Shown here piece by piece: positions 38,597 through 47,765 of a DNA stretch of 64,000 nt (the first letter of the stretch is position 1; every line of letters begins with the position of its first letter). Origin of the DNA: Pusillimonas noertemannii (GTDB lineage Bacteria > Pseudomonadota > Gammaproteobacteria > Burkholderiales > Burkholderiaceae_B); NCBI RefSeq assembly GCF_003096595.1, contig NZ_QEKO01000004.1, positions 186,001 to 250,000 on the forward strand, written 5' to 3'. The translations under genes were made by a program, and so were the position numbers. The notes below the pieces were generated by a model. That model did no database searches. It saw only the letters and a list, made by a program, of their open reading frames with translations, and was not told where the DNA came from.

Positions 38597-38888
38597 AAAA
38601 CCATTCCTTGATAATTACTGAGTGCGGGGCGGTGGCGCCCAAAAGGGCGCGGGCTCCGCCACTCAGCGATGATACCCGAACCGCCCGGGCGAGCCCGAGC
38701 ACGAAGTCCCAGTACACCACTGTGCAACTGGCGCAAGGCCTGTGGATGCAGGGCGTCGCGCACGCACAGCTTCACGCAGGACCGGCGCGCCGGGAAAGGC
38801 TCCTGAAACACTGGCCTCGCGGCTGCAAAACGTCTACCATACCGGCGGTAACGATGTATATCTGCTCTATACAGAATTTGGAAGGCGC
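38597..38888. other. Gene-free divergent spacer with an imperfect hairpin
   Basis: This 292-bp spacer separates the alpha/beta hydrolase from the outer-membrane protein gene. CTGAGTG near 38620 and CACTCAG near 38660 bracket GCGCCC-AAAA-GGGCGC, forming an imperfect stem of about 50 nt. The rest is GC-rich, with no credible gene or strong promoter. Confidence 0.4.
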
Positions 38889-39698
38889 ATGGTTAAAACC
38901 CGATACCTCCCGGCCCTCTTGCTTGCCTGCGCGGCAATCACTTCCCCCGCCACCGCTCAGCAGGCCTCTGGCGACCAAGGCATATATGTGGGCGTGTTCG
39001 GCGGGGTGGGCGCCGCCACCGCGACCAGCCTGCAGCAGCGAGGCGCGGTCTTCCTGCGGCCGCCCCAGCGCTTGCCCATATTGCCCATCAACGCCAAGGG
39101 CTCCACGTCAAGCAGCACCAGCGTCGCATTGGGCGGCGCGCACCTGGGCTACGAATGGAACCCCCTGAAGCTGAACCCCAGCTGGGGCCTGCGGCCCGCG
39201 GCCGAACTCGAGGGCATCTACATTGGCAAGCACTCGCCCACCGGCGAAATGCCCGTCATGCCCCGCTTTCTGGGCATGCAGTATGTCACGGTTCCCACCA
39301 CGGTCGGAGTCTTTCTGGCCAATGCCGTCTTCACCCTTGAAACGCCCTATTCCAGCAAGGTCTTTCCTTACGTAGGCCTGGGCGCGGGCATGGCCTTCGT
39401 ATCCATCAAGGGGGCCGACTCCGCCAACCCCTCCGAGCCCGGCATCAATCACTTCAACTCCGACCCCAATGCCTCCGACTGGGCTTTCGCCATGCAGGTC
39501 AAGGCCGGCGTCAAGGCACAGGTTTCCAAGAACCTGCGCCTGTTCGCCGAGTACCGGCATTTGTCCATCGACGCCACCAGCTACAAGTTCGGCGCCACCG
39601 ACTATCCCGGCCTGCATCTTCCCACCGCCACCTGGCACGTGAACATGGGGCGCCAAAAGTACAATTTGTTCGTGGCGGGCCTGCAGTACAGATTCTGA
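38889..39698 (+). CDS. Outer-membrane beta-barrel protein
   Basis: A 269-residue exported protein. The signal peptide is MVKTRYLPALLLACAAITS with cleavage after TAQ. The rest alternates polar and hydrophobic residues in strands, with YVGLGAGMAFVSIKG and FAEYRHLSID typical of OmpA/OmpW-type barrels, and ends in LQYRF, a classic BAM signal with C-terminal Phe. The start at 38889 is taken because the signal peptide begins there. Function is unknown. Confidence 0.82.
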   Translation: MVKTRYLPALLLACAAITSPATAQQASGDQGIYVGVFGGVGAATATSLQQRGAVFLRPPQRLPILPINAKGSTSSSTSVALGGAHLGYEWNPLKLNPSWGLRPAAELEGIYIGKHSPTGEMPVMPRFLGMQYVTVPTTVGVFLANAVFTLETPYSSKVFPYVGLGAGMAFVSIKGADSANPSEPGINHFNSDPNASDWAFAMQVKAGVKAQVSKNLRLFAEYRHLSIDATSYKFGATDYPGLHLPTATWHVNMGRQKYNLFVAGLQYRF

Positions 39699-39761
39699 AG
39701 TTCTTTTTTGCAAAAGAGACAAGCATCGCCCCGATCGCAGGCGAAGTGCGGGCACGCTCGA

Positions 39762-39825
39762 GAAATAGCCTTCTTCCATAAAGCTGTAACAAAGGGCCGC
39801 AACAATAGAGCCCTTCGGCTATTTC
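39762..39825 (+). promoter_or_regulatory. Nested inverted repeats in the leader of the choice-of-anchor-I gene
   Basis: GAAATAGCC (39762-39770) pairs with GGCTATTTC (39817-39825), and inside it AAGGGC (39792-39797) pairs with GCCCTT (39810-39815). The repeats end 16 nt before the ATG and could fold in the mRNA leader near the ribosome site. Confidence 0.4.
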
Positions 39826-39841
39826 CCTCACGCGAACACAT

Positions 39842-41800
39842 ATGACCCCAGAATTCCGCTTTCGCCTGAACGCAACGGCGCGCGCCATTGCTGCCTGCTC
39901 CCTGGCCTTTACACTCGCCGCATGCAGCTCGTCCAGCAATGACGACAACGAGGCTCCGCCCGCCACAGAAACCCCCGCGCCCGAACCCGAAGCCACGCCC
40001 GCGAGCCTGAAGCTGTCCTTGCTGGGCCGCTACGAGACAGGCAAGTTCGGCGTCAGCGCGGCCGAAATTCCCTCTTATGACGCGGGCACAAAGCGCGCCT
40101 TCGTAGTCAATGCACTGGACGGCGCGGTCGACGTGCTGGACATGAGCGACCCGGCCAAACCCGTGCGCATCGGCGGCCTCGACGCTTCGAACGTGGCGGC
40201 CGGAGCCGAAGTCAACAGCATCGCGGTCCATGACGGGCTTATCGCCCTGGCCATCCAGATGGCCGACAAGACACAGCCGGGCTACGTCGGCTTCTATCAG
40301 GCCGACACCCTGGCCGAGATCAACCGGGTGAACGTAGGCGCCCTGCCCGACAACCTGGTCTTCACTCCCGATGGCAAGACAGTGCTCGTGGCCAACGAGG
40401 GCGAACCCAACGACGACTACAGCGTCGACCCCGAAGGCTCGATCAGCATCATCGACATCAGCAACATCCAGACGCCCACCGTCCGCACGGCCGGCTTCCA
40501 GGCCTGGAACGGCAAGGAACAGGCGCTGCGCCAGGCCGGCGTGCGCATCTTCGGGCCCGGCGCGAGCGCCGCCCAGGATTTCGAGCCCGAGTACATCGCC
40601 GTATCGGCCGACAGTGCCACGGCCTGGGCCACCCTGCAGGAGAACAACGCGCTGGCGCGCATCGACATCGCCAGCGCGACGGTGACCGACATACTGCCCC
40701 TGGGCTACAAAGACCATGGCCTGGAAGCCAACGGCATGGACACCAACGACGAAGACCGCGTCATCGACATCCGTGCACGCCCGGGCGTGCTGGGCATGTA
40801 CCTGCCCGACGCCATCGCCGCCTACGGTGCACAAGGCAAGACCTATCTGGTAACAGCCAATGAAGGCGATGCGCGGGCGTGGGGCGAGGACAACCAGGAC
40901 TACTTCGGCGCCGACGAGAACACTGCAGGCGATCCAAATCTGGGCTTCGTCGAAGAGTTCCGTGTCAAGCACTTGGTGCACGACAAGGGCGTGGCAAGGC
41001 GCCAGGGCGACGACCTGCCACCCCAGCTGCTGGCGTTGACTGAGCGCGGCCTGCTCAACCCCGAGGTCTTCTCTTACTGCGGCGCGGCGACCACCGCCAC
41101 CGGCGGCGGCGAAACCACCAGCGGCGACTGCCGCGAAGACGAAGAGTTGGGCCGCCTGAACGTGACCTGGACTCTGGGCTATCAAACCGACCCAGCTACG
41201 GGCGAGCCGATCATGTTCAACAAAGATACTGGCGCCGAAGACCCGACCGGCACCGCCATCATGTACGACAATCTGTATTCCTTCGGAGGCCGCTCTTTCT
41301 CGATCTGGGACGACACCGGCAAACTGGTGTGGGATTCGGGCAAGCAGTTCGAAGCCTACCTGGCATCGGACGAATGCAAGCTGGGCCCCGCGCGCGACAT
41401 CGACTGCAAGCTCTATTTCAACTCGGGACACGATGAAGGCGACGCCATGGACAGCCGCAGCGACGCCAAGGGCCCCGAACCTGAAGGCGTGGAATTGGGC
41501 ACCATAGGCGAGAAGACCTTCGCGTTCATCGGGCTGGAGCGCATGGGTGGAATCATGGTCTACGACGTGACCGATCCGGCCGCGCCCGTTTTTGTCGACT
41601 ACTACAACAGCCGCAGCGACTGGAGCACTGAAGACGTTGAATCAGTGGCCGGCTCGGCCGGCGACCTGGGGCCCGAAGGCCTGAAGTTCGTTCCCGCCGC
41701 GCAATCGCCCAACGGCCAGCCCCTGCTGATCGTCGGCAATGAAGTCAGCGGCACCACTTCGGTCTACGATCTGGGCCAGACGTTCGCCTCTTCGACCTAG
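39842..41800 (+). CDS. Choice-of-anchor I-type lipoprotein (beta-propeller, phosphatase-like)
   Basis: A 652-residue lipoprotein. The lipobox is TLAAC (residue 28 region) followed by an SSSSNDDNE linker and a Pro/Glu-rich stretch. The mature part reads as a beta-propeller: AFVVNALDGAVDVLDMSDP, DNLVFTPDGKTVLVANEGEP, then ISIIDISNIQTP. This is the choice-of-anchor I domain found in secreted alkaline-phosphatase-like proteins. Asp-rich turns may bind calcium. Catalytic residues cannot be named. It precedes another lipoprotein gene but has a hairpin between. Confidence 0.78.
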   Translation: MTPEFRFRLNATARAIAACSLAFTLAACSSSSNDDNEAPPATETPAPEPEATPASLKLSLLGRYETGKFGVSAAEIPSYDAGTKRAFVVNALDGAVDVLDMSDPAKPVRIGGLDASNVAAGAEVNSIAVHDGLIALAIQMADKTQPGYVGFYQADTLAEINRVNVGALPDNLVFTPDGKTVLVANEGEPNDDYSVDPEGSISIIDISNIQTPTVRTAGFQAWNGKEQALRQAGVRIFGPGASAAQDFEPEYIAVSADSATAWATLQENNALARIDIASATVTDILPLGYKDHGLEANGMDTNDEDRVIDIRARPGVLGMYLPDAIAAYGAQGKTYLVTANEGDARAWGEDNQDYFGADENTAGDPNLGFVEEFRVKHLVHDKGVARRQGDDLPPQLLALTERGLLNPEVFSYCGAATTATGGGETTSGDCREDEELGRLNVTWTLGYQTDPATGEPIMFNKDTGAEDPTGTAIMYDNLYSFGGRSFSIWDDTGKLVWDSGKQFEAYLASDECKLGPARDIDCKLYFNSGHDEGDAMDSRSDAKGPEPEGVELGTIGEKTFAFIGLERMGGIMVYDVTDPAAPVFVDYYNSRSDWSTEDVESVAGSAGDLGPEGLKFVPAAQSPNGQPLLIVGNEVSGTTSVYDLGQTFASST

Positions 41801-41854
41801 GGTTTTTCTGGATCGTCTCTTTGCTTGCCACTGCTTGGCCCGGCGTGTAGTATT

Positions 41855-41893
41855 AATCAGGCATATATCAGGATACCTGATATATGCCTGATT
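41855..41893. repeat. Perfect 18-bp inverted repeat upstream of the tannase-family gene
   Basis: Arms AATCAGGCATATATCAGG (41855-41872) and CCTGATATATGCCTGATT (41876-41893) pair perfectly around ATA. It begins 55 bp after one stop and ends 46 bp before the next start, followed by TT. It may be a terminator, but the AT-rich symmetric core with repeated CAGG also suits a protein operator. Confidence 0.6.
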
Positions 41894-41938
41894 TTACACC
41901 CTCGCCGATCACCATAAGAAAGCAAACAGGAGACATGC

Positions 41939-43675
41939 ATGGAGAAGCGCCTTACCCTGACCACGCTGGCGGTATTGACGGCCCTGCTGTATGGCTGCGG
42001 CAGCAGTAGCGGCAACGACGACAAGAAGCCCGACGACCCGCCGCAGCTCAGCTGCGCCGACATTACCACCGAAGCGCTGGACATACCCGGCCTGGTCATT
42101 AGCAAGGCCACTGAAGCCGCGGCCACAGATCCGGGCACCAGCGCCTCGACTCCGGCGCACTGCCTGGTCGAGGGCGAGCTGAACCAACGAAAGAGCGATG
42201 TCGACAACCAGCAATACGCCATCGGCTTCGAGGTCCGCCTGCCCACCGACTGGAACGGCCGCTTCTTCTTCCAGGGCGGCGGCGGCACCGACGGCGCCGT
42301 CAATCCCGCGCTGGGCGGCCTGCCCGGCGAAGGACAGACCACCAATGCGCTGAGCGAAGGCTATGCGGTGGCCAGCACCGACGGCGGGCACAAGAGCATC
42401 GACGACGGCACGCCGGCGGGCGGCTCGCTGTTCGGCATGGACCCTCAGGCGCGCATCGACTATGGCTACAACGCCGTGGGCGAGGTTACCAAGGTGGCGC
42501 AAACGCTCATCGAGCGTCATTACGACAAAGAAGCCGACCATTCCTACTTCGTGGGCTGCTCCAACGGCGGCCGCCAGGCCATGGTGGCGGCTTCTCGCTT
42601 TGCCGACCTGTACGACGGCGTCATCGCGGGCAACCCGGGCTTCAACCTGCCCAAGGCCGGCATCCAGCACGCCTGGGACAACCAGCAATTCGCCAGCGTC
42701 GCTCCTCTCGACACGGCCACCAACCGCCCCATCATCGAGCAATCGTTCAGCATTCCAGACATGAAGCTCGTGGCCAGCAAGGTGCTTGGCGTTTGTGACG
42801 GGCTGGACGGCCTGAAAGACGGAATGGTCTTGAACTCCTCCGCCTGCCAGGCGGCCTTCGACCCCGTCAAGGAACTGGTCTGCACCAGCGGCCAGACCGC
42901 GGGCACCGATTGCCTGGGCGACGCAGCCAAGGTCGAAGCCCTGGTCCGCGTGTTCGACGGCCCCCGAAACTCCAAAGGGGAATCGCTGTACGCAAGCTGG
43001 CCGTGGGACGCCGGTGTGGGCGAAATGGGCTGGCGCGTATGGAAACTGGCCATGCCCTTTCCCAATCCAGACCCCACCATCCCCAATTCCATCATCGCCA
43101 CCATGGGGGGCTCGGCCCTGCCCTACATCTTCATGACGCCGCCCAAGGCGGTATCCGGCGCCGGACACGGGCTGATCGACTATCTGCTGGCCTACAACTT
43201 CGATACCGATGCGCCCGGCATCTATGCCACGAACGACATCTACACCCAATCGTCGATGCAGTTCATGACGCCGCCCGATCCCACCGACCTGAGCGCCTTC
43301 AGCGCCAAGGGCGGGAAGATCATCGTCCATCACGGCAACAGCGACCCGGTGTTCTCGGTGCACGACAGCATCCAGTGGTATGAAAACCTGAAGAATGCCG
43401 ATGCCAAGGCCGGCGACTATGCCCGCCTGTATACCGTGCCCGGCCAGAACCACTGCGGCGGGGGCCCGTCGACCAGCCAGTTCGACTTGCTGACTGCGCT
43501 GGTGGACTGGGTGGAAAACGGCAAGGCGCCCGAGCAGATCATCGCCATGGCCTCGCCCGACAGTACGCTTACCGACGTGGAAAGCCGTCCGCTTTGCCCC
43601 TACCCGCAATATGCCAAGTACGACGGCAGCGGCGACCCCAAGGTGGCTTCCAGCTTCCAGTGCGTCGCATCTTAA
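41939..43675 (+). CDS. Tannase/feruloyl-esterase-family lipoprotein
   Basis: A 578-residue alpha/beta hydrolase with lipobox LLYGC. The family's CS-D-HC catalytic signature is complete: C207-S208 in GCSNGGRQA, D469 in GNSDPVFS and H505-C506 in GQNHCGGG. Relatives hydrolyse gallate, ferulate or other aromatic esters; MHETase belongs to the same family. The lipid anchor suggests that it works at the cell surface or in the periplasm, perhaps freeing aromatic acids for import. The natural ester is unknown. A strong terminator follows. Confidence 0.88.
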   Translation: MEKRLTLTTLAVLTALLYGCGSSSGNDDKKPDDPPQLSCADITTEALDIPGLVISKATEAAATDPGTSASTPAHCLVEGELNQRKSDVDNQQYAIGFEVRLPTDWNGRFFFQGGGGTDGAVNPALGGLPGEGQTTNALSEGYAVASTDGGHKSIDDGTPAGGSLFGMDPQARIDYGYNAVGEVTKVAQTLIERHYDKEADHSYFVGCSNGGRQAMVAASRFADLYDGVIAGNPGFNLPKAGIQHAWDNQQFASVAPLDTATNRPIIEQSFSIPDMKLVASKVLGVCDGLDGLKDGMVLNSSACQAAFDPVKELVCTSGQTAGTDCLGDAAKVEALVRVFDGPRNSKGESLYASWPWDAGVGEMGWRVWKLAMPFPNPDPTIPNSIIATMGGSALPYIFMTPPKAVSGAGHGLIDYLLAYNFDTDAPGIYATNDIYTQSSMQFMTPPDPTDLSAFSAKGGKIIVHHGNSDPVFSVHDSIQWYENLKNADAKAGDYARLYTVPGQNHCGGGPSTSQFDLLTALVDWVENGKAPEQIIAMASPDSTLTDVESRPLCPYPQYAKYDGSGDPKVASSFQCVAS

Positions 43676-43700
43676 GCCAGCCTGCAACGGGCTGATATAG

Positions 43701-43727
43701 AAAGCCGGGCTCGCAAGCCCGGCTTTC
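43701..43727 (+). terminator. Intrinsic terminator of the tannase-family gene
   Basis: AAAGCCGGGCT-CGCA-AGCCCGGCTTT is an 11-bp perfect stem ending in TTTCTTG, 26 bp past the stop. Confidence 0.8.
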
Positions 43728-43900
43728 TTGCGTTTGGAAACTGAACCGCACGGCGCGCCATATCGTCGCTGACAATGCGCTTAATCGCATGCAGCGCCGA
43801 CAAGCAAGCGAAGACGGATTCGCCGCCGCACGCTGGGTAAGCTTGTATTCAGGAATGCACTTTGCTGGGGTCGTGGCCGTATTGCGATGCGGAGACAATC

Positions 43901-44686
43901 ATGACCACAGCCAATAAATCACCGGGCGCAGCCGCGGGCAATCTGCTCTCGCGCGCGTGCGCTGCGGCCTCGCCAAGCACCTGGCCCAGCGGCGCACCGG
44001 ATTTCTTCAGCCGACGGCGGTTCGTGCAGGCCGCGCTGGCCCTTCCCGCGGTGCTTGCCCTGCCCGCCTGCAGCAACGAGACGCAGCGGCCGGCCCTGGC
44101 CCGCACATTCTTCTCGGCTGACGAATACCGCTTCATTCAGGCCGCCACGGCACGGCTCATACCCGGTGACGACAAGGACCCCGGCGCCCTCGAGGCGGGC
44201 GTTCCGGTCTTCATAGATCGCCAACTGTCGGGGCCATACGGCCGCGCCGACCGCTGGTATATGGAAGGACCGTGGGCGGCGGGGTCGGACCAGCAGGGCT
44301 ACCAGCTGGAGGAAACCCCGGCTCAACTGTATCGCAAGGCGATCGCGGGCGTGGACGCCTACTGTCGCGAGCGCCATGACGGCAAGCCCTACGCCGAGCT
44401 GTCGCCCGAGGACCAGGACCAGGTCCTGCACGATCTGGATGAAAACAAGATCGAACTGGAGGACTTTCCGGCCCAGGCATTTTTCTCGGTTCTTTGGCAG
44501 AACACACAGGAAGGTTTTCTCTCCGACCCGATGTACGGCGGCAATCGCGACTTCGCAGGCTGGAAGCTGATCGGCTTTCCGGGGCCCCGCTACAACTATG
44601 TCGACGAAATCACGCGCTACGGCGACCCCTACACCATGCCCCCTGTGGGCCTGTTGGGACGCGACGGTACGCGCATGCGCTCGTAA
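43901..44686 (+). CDS. Gluconate 2-dehydrogenase subunit 3-like protein (Tat-exported)
   Basis: A 261-residue small subunit of a membrane-bound FAD dehydrogenase. A twin-arginine signal is seen (FFSRRRFVQAALALP, then LALPAC). The mature domain FFSADEYRFIQAATARLIPGDD (about 65-86) is the gluconate-dehydrogenase subunit 3 signature. GGAGAC lies before the ATG at 43901. Subunit 3 is thought to escort the folded flavoprotein through the Tat system. It is 10 bp upstream of the GMC gene and opens the respiratory run. Confidence 0.88.
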   Translation: MTTANKSPGAAAGNLLSRACAAASPSTWPSGAPDFFSRRRFVQAALALPAVLALPACSNETQRPALARTFFSADEYRFIQAATARLIPGDDKDPGALEAGVPVFIDRQLSGPYGRADRWYMEGPWAAGSDQQGYQLEETPAQLYRKAIAGVDAYCRERHDGKPYAELSPEDQDQVLHDLDENKIELEDFPAQAFFSVLWQNTQEGFLSDPMYGGNRDFAGWKLIGFPGPRYNYVDEITRYGDPYTMPPVGLLGRDGTRMRS

Positions 44687-44696
44687 AGGAGGAAGA

Positions 44697-46460
44697 ATGG
44701 CCAAAAGACTGAAACCCGTGGATGTCGTTCTGGTTGGATTCGGCTGGACCGCGTCGATCATTGCGCAAGAGCTCACCGAAGAAGGCGTGCAGGTGCTTGC
44801 GCTGGAACGCGGCATGGATCGGGCCACCGTGCCCGACTTCGCCACGACCCATATACAGGATGAGTTGAAGTACGCGGTGCGCGGCGGCCTGTTCCAGGCC
44901 CCTGTGCGCGAGACGCTGAGCTTTCGCAACACACGCGACCAGACGGCGTTGCCCATGCGCAATCTGGGCTCTTTCAGGCCCGGCGCCGGCGTGGGAGGCG
45001 CGGGAGTGCACTGGAACGGGCAGACCTGGCGCTTCCTACCCGACGATTTCGTGCTGCGTTCTCATGTAGAAGAGCGCTACGGCGCCGGCTTCATTCCCGA
45101 AGACCTCACCATTCAGGATTGGGGTGTCACCTATGAAGAACTGGAACCTTGCTTTGACCGCTTCGAGTACCTGTGCGGCGTATCGGGAAAGGCCGGCAAT
45201 CTGGAAGGCGCGCGACAAACTGAGGGCAACCCATTCGAAGGCGCGCGCAGCCGCGACTATCCCCTGCCCCCGCTTGAACGCAGCATCGGTTCGCTGATGT
45301 TCGACAAGGCGGCTCGCGAGCTTGGCTACCATCCTTTTGCCGCCCCGGCCGCCAATACCTCGCGCCCCTACAAGAATCCGCTGGGCGTGCAGATGGGCCA
45401 GTGCACCTATTGCGGGTTCTGTGAGTGGTTTGGCTGCGGCAACTATTCCAAGGCCTCGCCGCAGTCGACCATACTGCCCGTACTCCTCAAGAAGGACAAC
45501 TTCTCGTATCGCACCGGGTGCGACGTGACCCGTGTCTTGCTGGACAACACCGGCAAGAAGGCCAGGGGCGTGCTGTACCGCGACCTGCAAGGCCAGGAAT
45601 ACGAACAGTCCGCACAACTGGTGATCCTGTGCGCCTTCGCGCATCACAATGTGCATCTGCTGCTGCTTTCGGGCATAGGCACGCCCTACGATCCGGCAAG
45701 CGGCACCGGGGTTACCGGCCGCAACTATGCCTACCAGATCACCTCGTCGGTCGAGGTCTTCGTCGATGAGCTGATCAACCCCTACATGGGTGCAGGCGCG
45801 CTGGGCCAGGCCATTGACGATTTCAATACCGACAACTTCGACCATGGCCCGGAAGGCTTCATAGGCGGAGGATACATCGCCCTATGGACAACGGGCGGCC
45901 GCCCCATTCTGCAGCATCATCTGCCCAAGGACACACCCAAGTGGGGAGCCGGCTGGAAGAAGGCCATGGCCGAGAACTACCTGAAGAGCGTGTCCATTTC
46001 CACGCACGGCAGCGTCGTCAGCCATCGTCAGGCCTATCTCGACCTGGACCCCACCTACAAGGACATATACGGCGACCCCCTATTGCGCATGACCTTCGAT
46101 TTCCACGACAACGACTACCGGATGTCGGACTTTCTCACCGGCAAGGCGGAAGGCGTCGCCAAGGCGATGAAGCCAAGGTCGATCAACGTAAAAGGACGCA
46201 AGAAGCCCTACTCGATCGTGCCCTACCAGACCACGCACAACACGGGCGGCGCGGTCATGGGCGACGATCCGCGCACCAGCGTCGTCAACCGCTATCTGCA
46301 AAGCTGGGACGTGCCCAATGTGTTCGTGGTGGGCGCCTGCAATTTTCCCCAGAACGCGGGCTACAACCCCACCGGCACCGTCGGCGCACTGGCCTACTGG
46401 GCGGCCGACGCCATACGCGGCATGTATTTGAAGAACCCCGGGCCGCTGGTCCAGGCCTGA
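44697..46460 (+). CDS. GMC-family FAD oxidoreductase, gluconate-dehydrogenase-like large subunit
   Basis: A 587-residue flavoprotein. The FAD loop is VVLVGFGWTASIIAQEL at the N-terminus, the GMC region is GAGVGGAGVHWNGQTWRFLP, and the active-site His/Asn region is near TTHNTGGAVMG and NAGYNPTGTVGALAYWAADA. There is no signal peptide, as expected for co-export with the Tat subunit. GGAGGA precedes the ATG. Such enzymes oxidise polyols, sugar acids or keto-gluconates in the periplasm and pass electrons to the cytochrome subunit encoded next. The substrate is not known. Confidence 0.9.
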   Translation: MAKRLKPVDVVLVGFGWTASIIAQELTEEGVQVLALERGMDRATVPDFATTHIQDELKYAVRGGLFQAPVRETLSFRNTRDQTALPMRNLGSFRPGAGVGGAGVHWNGQTWRFLPDDFVLRSHVEERYGAGFIPEDLTIQDWGVTYEELEPCFDRFEYLCGVSGKAGNLEGARQTEGNPFEGARSRDYPLPPLERSIGSLMFDKAARELGYHPFAAPAANTSRPYKNPLGVQMGQCTYCGFCEWFGCGNYSKASPQSTILPVLLKKDNFSYRTGCDVTRVLLDNTGKKARGVLYRDLQGQEYEQSAQLVILCAFAHHNVHLLLLSGIGTPYDPASGTGVTGRNYAYQITSSVEVFVDELINPYMGAGALGQAIDDFNTDNFDHGPEGFIGGGYIALWTTGGRPILQHHLPKDTPKWGAGWKKAMAENYLKSVSISTHGSVVSHRQAYLDLDPTYKDIYGDPLLRMTFDFHDNDYRMSDFLTGKAEGVAKAMKPRSINVKGRKKPYSIVPYQTTHNTGGAVMGDDPRTSVVNRYLQSWDVPNVFVVGACNFPQNAGYNPTGTVGALAYWAADAIRGMYLKNPGPLVQA

Positions 46461-46472
46461 ACAGGAGGCGAC

Positions 46473-47756
46473 ATGCATGCACATAAACATGGGCTGGAAG
46501 CCCTGCTGCTGAGCGGCCTGTGCGCACTGGCCGCCGCCGCGCATGCGCAGGGCACCGAATTCACCCAGATCCAGAGGGGCCGCTATCTGGCCGCCGCGGG
46601 CGACTGCGTTTCCTGCCACACGGTAAAAGGAGGCAAGCCCTTCGCGGGCGGCTATCCGGTCGAAACGCCATTCGGCACCATTTTCTCCAGCAACATCACT
46701 CCCGACATCGAGACGGGCATCGGCAACTGGGGCGCCGACGATTTCTACCGGGCCATGCACGAAGGCGTGCGCAAGGACGGCAAGAACCTGTATCCGGCCT
46801 GTCCCTATCCCTGGTTCACCAAGATGACTCGCGAGGACAGCGATTCCTTGAAGGCATTTCTGGACACGCTGGAACCCGCAAGAGCCTTTCCGCCCGAAAA
46901 CGAATTGATCTGGCCGCTGGGCTGGCGCCAGTTGGTGTCGGGATGGAAGCTGCTTTTCTTCACTCCGGGCCAGTACGTCGACAATCCGGCGAAGTCCGAA
47001 GAGTGGAACCGCGGCGCCTACCTGGTGACCGGACTGGCGCATTGCGCAGCCTGCCACACACCCAAGAACATGCTGGGCGCTTCGAAGAACAGCAAAGCGA
47101 TGCAGGGCGGCGATGCCGGCGAAAGCTGGTTCGCGCCCAGCCTTACCGGACACCAGCGCGACGGCCTGGGCAGTTGGTCGGTCGACGACATCGTGCAATA
47201 CCTGGCTATGGGGGCCAATCGAGATACCGCCAGCACCGGGCCCATGACCGAGGTGGTCATGAACTCTACGCGCCATCTCAGCAAAGAAGATCTGGCGGCC
47301 ATGGCCACCTACCTCAAAAGCATTCCCGCCCACGATGCCGGCATTGACGATGAAAAGAATCCGGAGATCGGCGAGGACGTCATGGCACGCGGCAAAGGCA
47401 TCTATATAGATCAATGCATGGGCTGCCATATGGCGGACGGCAAGGGGCAGGCGGAAGCCTTTCCTCCGCTGGCCGACAGTCCGCCCATACAGGCCGCAGA
47501 GCCGCAGACCCTGATACAGGTGGTATTGGCCGGCGACCACATGGCCGATCCGCCGGAACTGCCGAGCGGCCTGGCCATGCCCGCCTTCGACTGGAAATTG
47601 AACGACGAGGAGATCGCCGATGTGCTGACCTACGTTCGCAATGCCTGGGGCAACAAGGCCCCCGCCGTTTCAGAAGACCAGGTCGGGAAGGTCCGCAAGG
47701 CCGTGCATGAATACGGACCGCGCTACAAGCGCCTTATCTCGCACTCGCTGCATTGA
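46473..47756 (+). CDS. Triheme cytochrome c subunit of the GMC dehydrogenase
   Basis: A 427-residue exported cytochrome. A signal peptide (cleavage near AHAQ) precedes three heme sites: C45-VS-C48-H49, C191-AA-C194-H195 and C315-MG-C318-H319. Spacing and the GRYLAAAGDCVSCHT start are those of alcohol or gluconate dehydrogenase cytochrome subunits. It would pass electrons from the flavoprotein to quinone or directly to other c-type hemes; the ACIII and caa3 genes that follow suggest the latter is possible. Confidence 0.92.
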   Translation: MHAHKHGLEALLLSGLCALAAAAHAQGTEFTQIQRGRYLAAAGDCVSCHTVKGGKPFAGGYPVETPFGTIFSSNITPDIETGIGNWGADDFYRAMHEGVRKDGKNLYPACPYPWFTKMTREDSDSLKAFLDTLEPARAFPPENELIWPLGWRQLVSGWKLLFFTPGQYVDNPAKSEEWNRGAYLVTGLAHCAACHTPKNMLGASKNSKAMQGGDAGESWFAPSLTGHQRDGLGSWSVDDIVQYLAMGANRDTASTGPMTEVVMNSTRHLSKEDLAAMATYLKSIPAHDAGIDDEKNPEIGEDVMARGKGIYIDQCMGCHMADGKGQAEAFPPLADSPPIQAAEPQTLIQVVLAGDHMADPPELPSGLAMPAFDWKLNDEEIADVLTYVRNAWGNKAPAVSEDQVGKVRKAVHEYGPRYKRLISHSLH

Positions 47757-47765
47757 GGAAGCGCC

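Noticed and set aside
39786-39806. CTGTAAC-like element resembling half of a Pho box before the choice-of-anchor-I gene
   Set aside because: Only one half-site is near consensus and the second does not match, so phosphate control is not supported.
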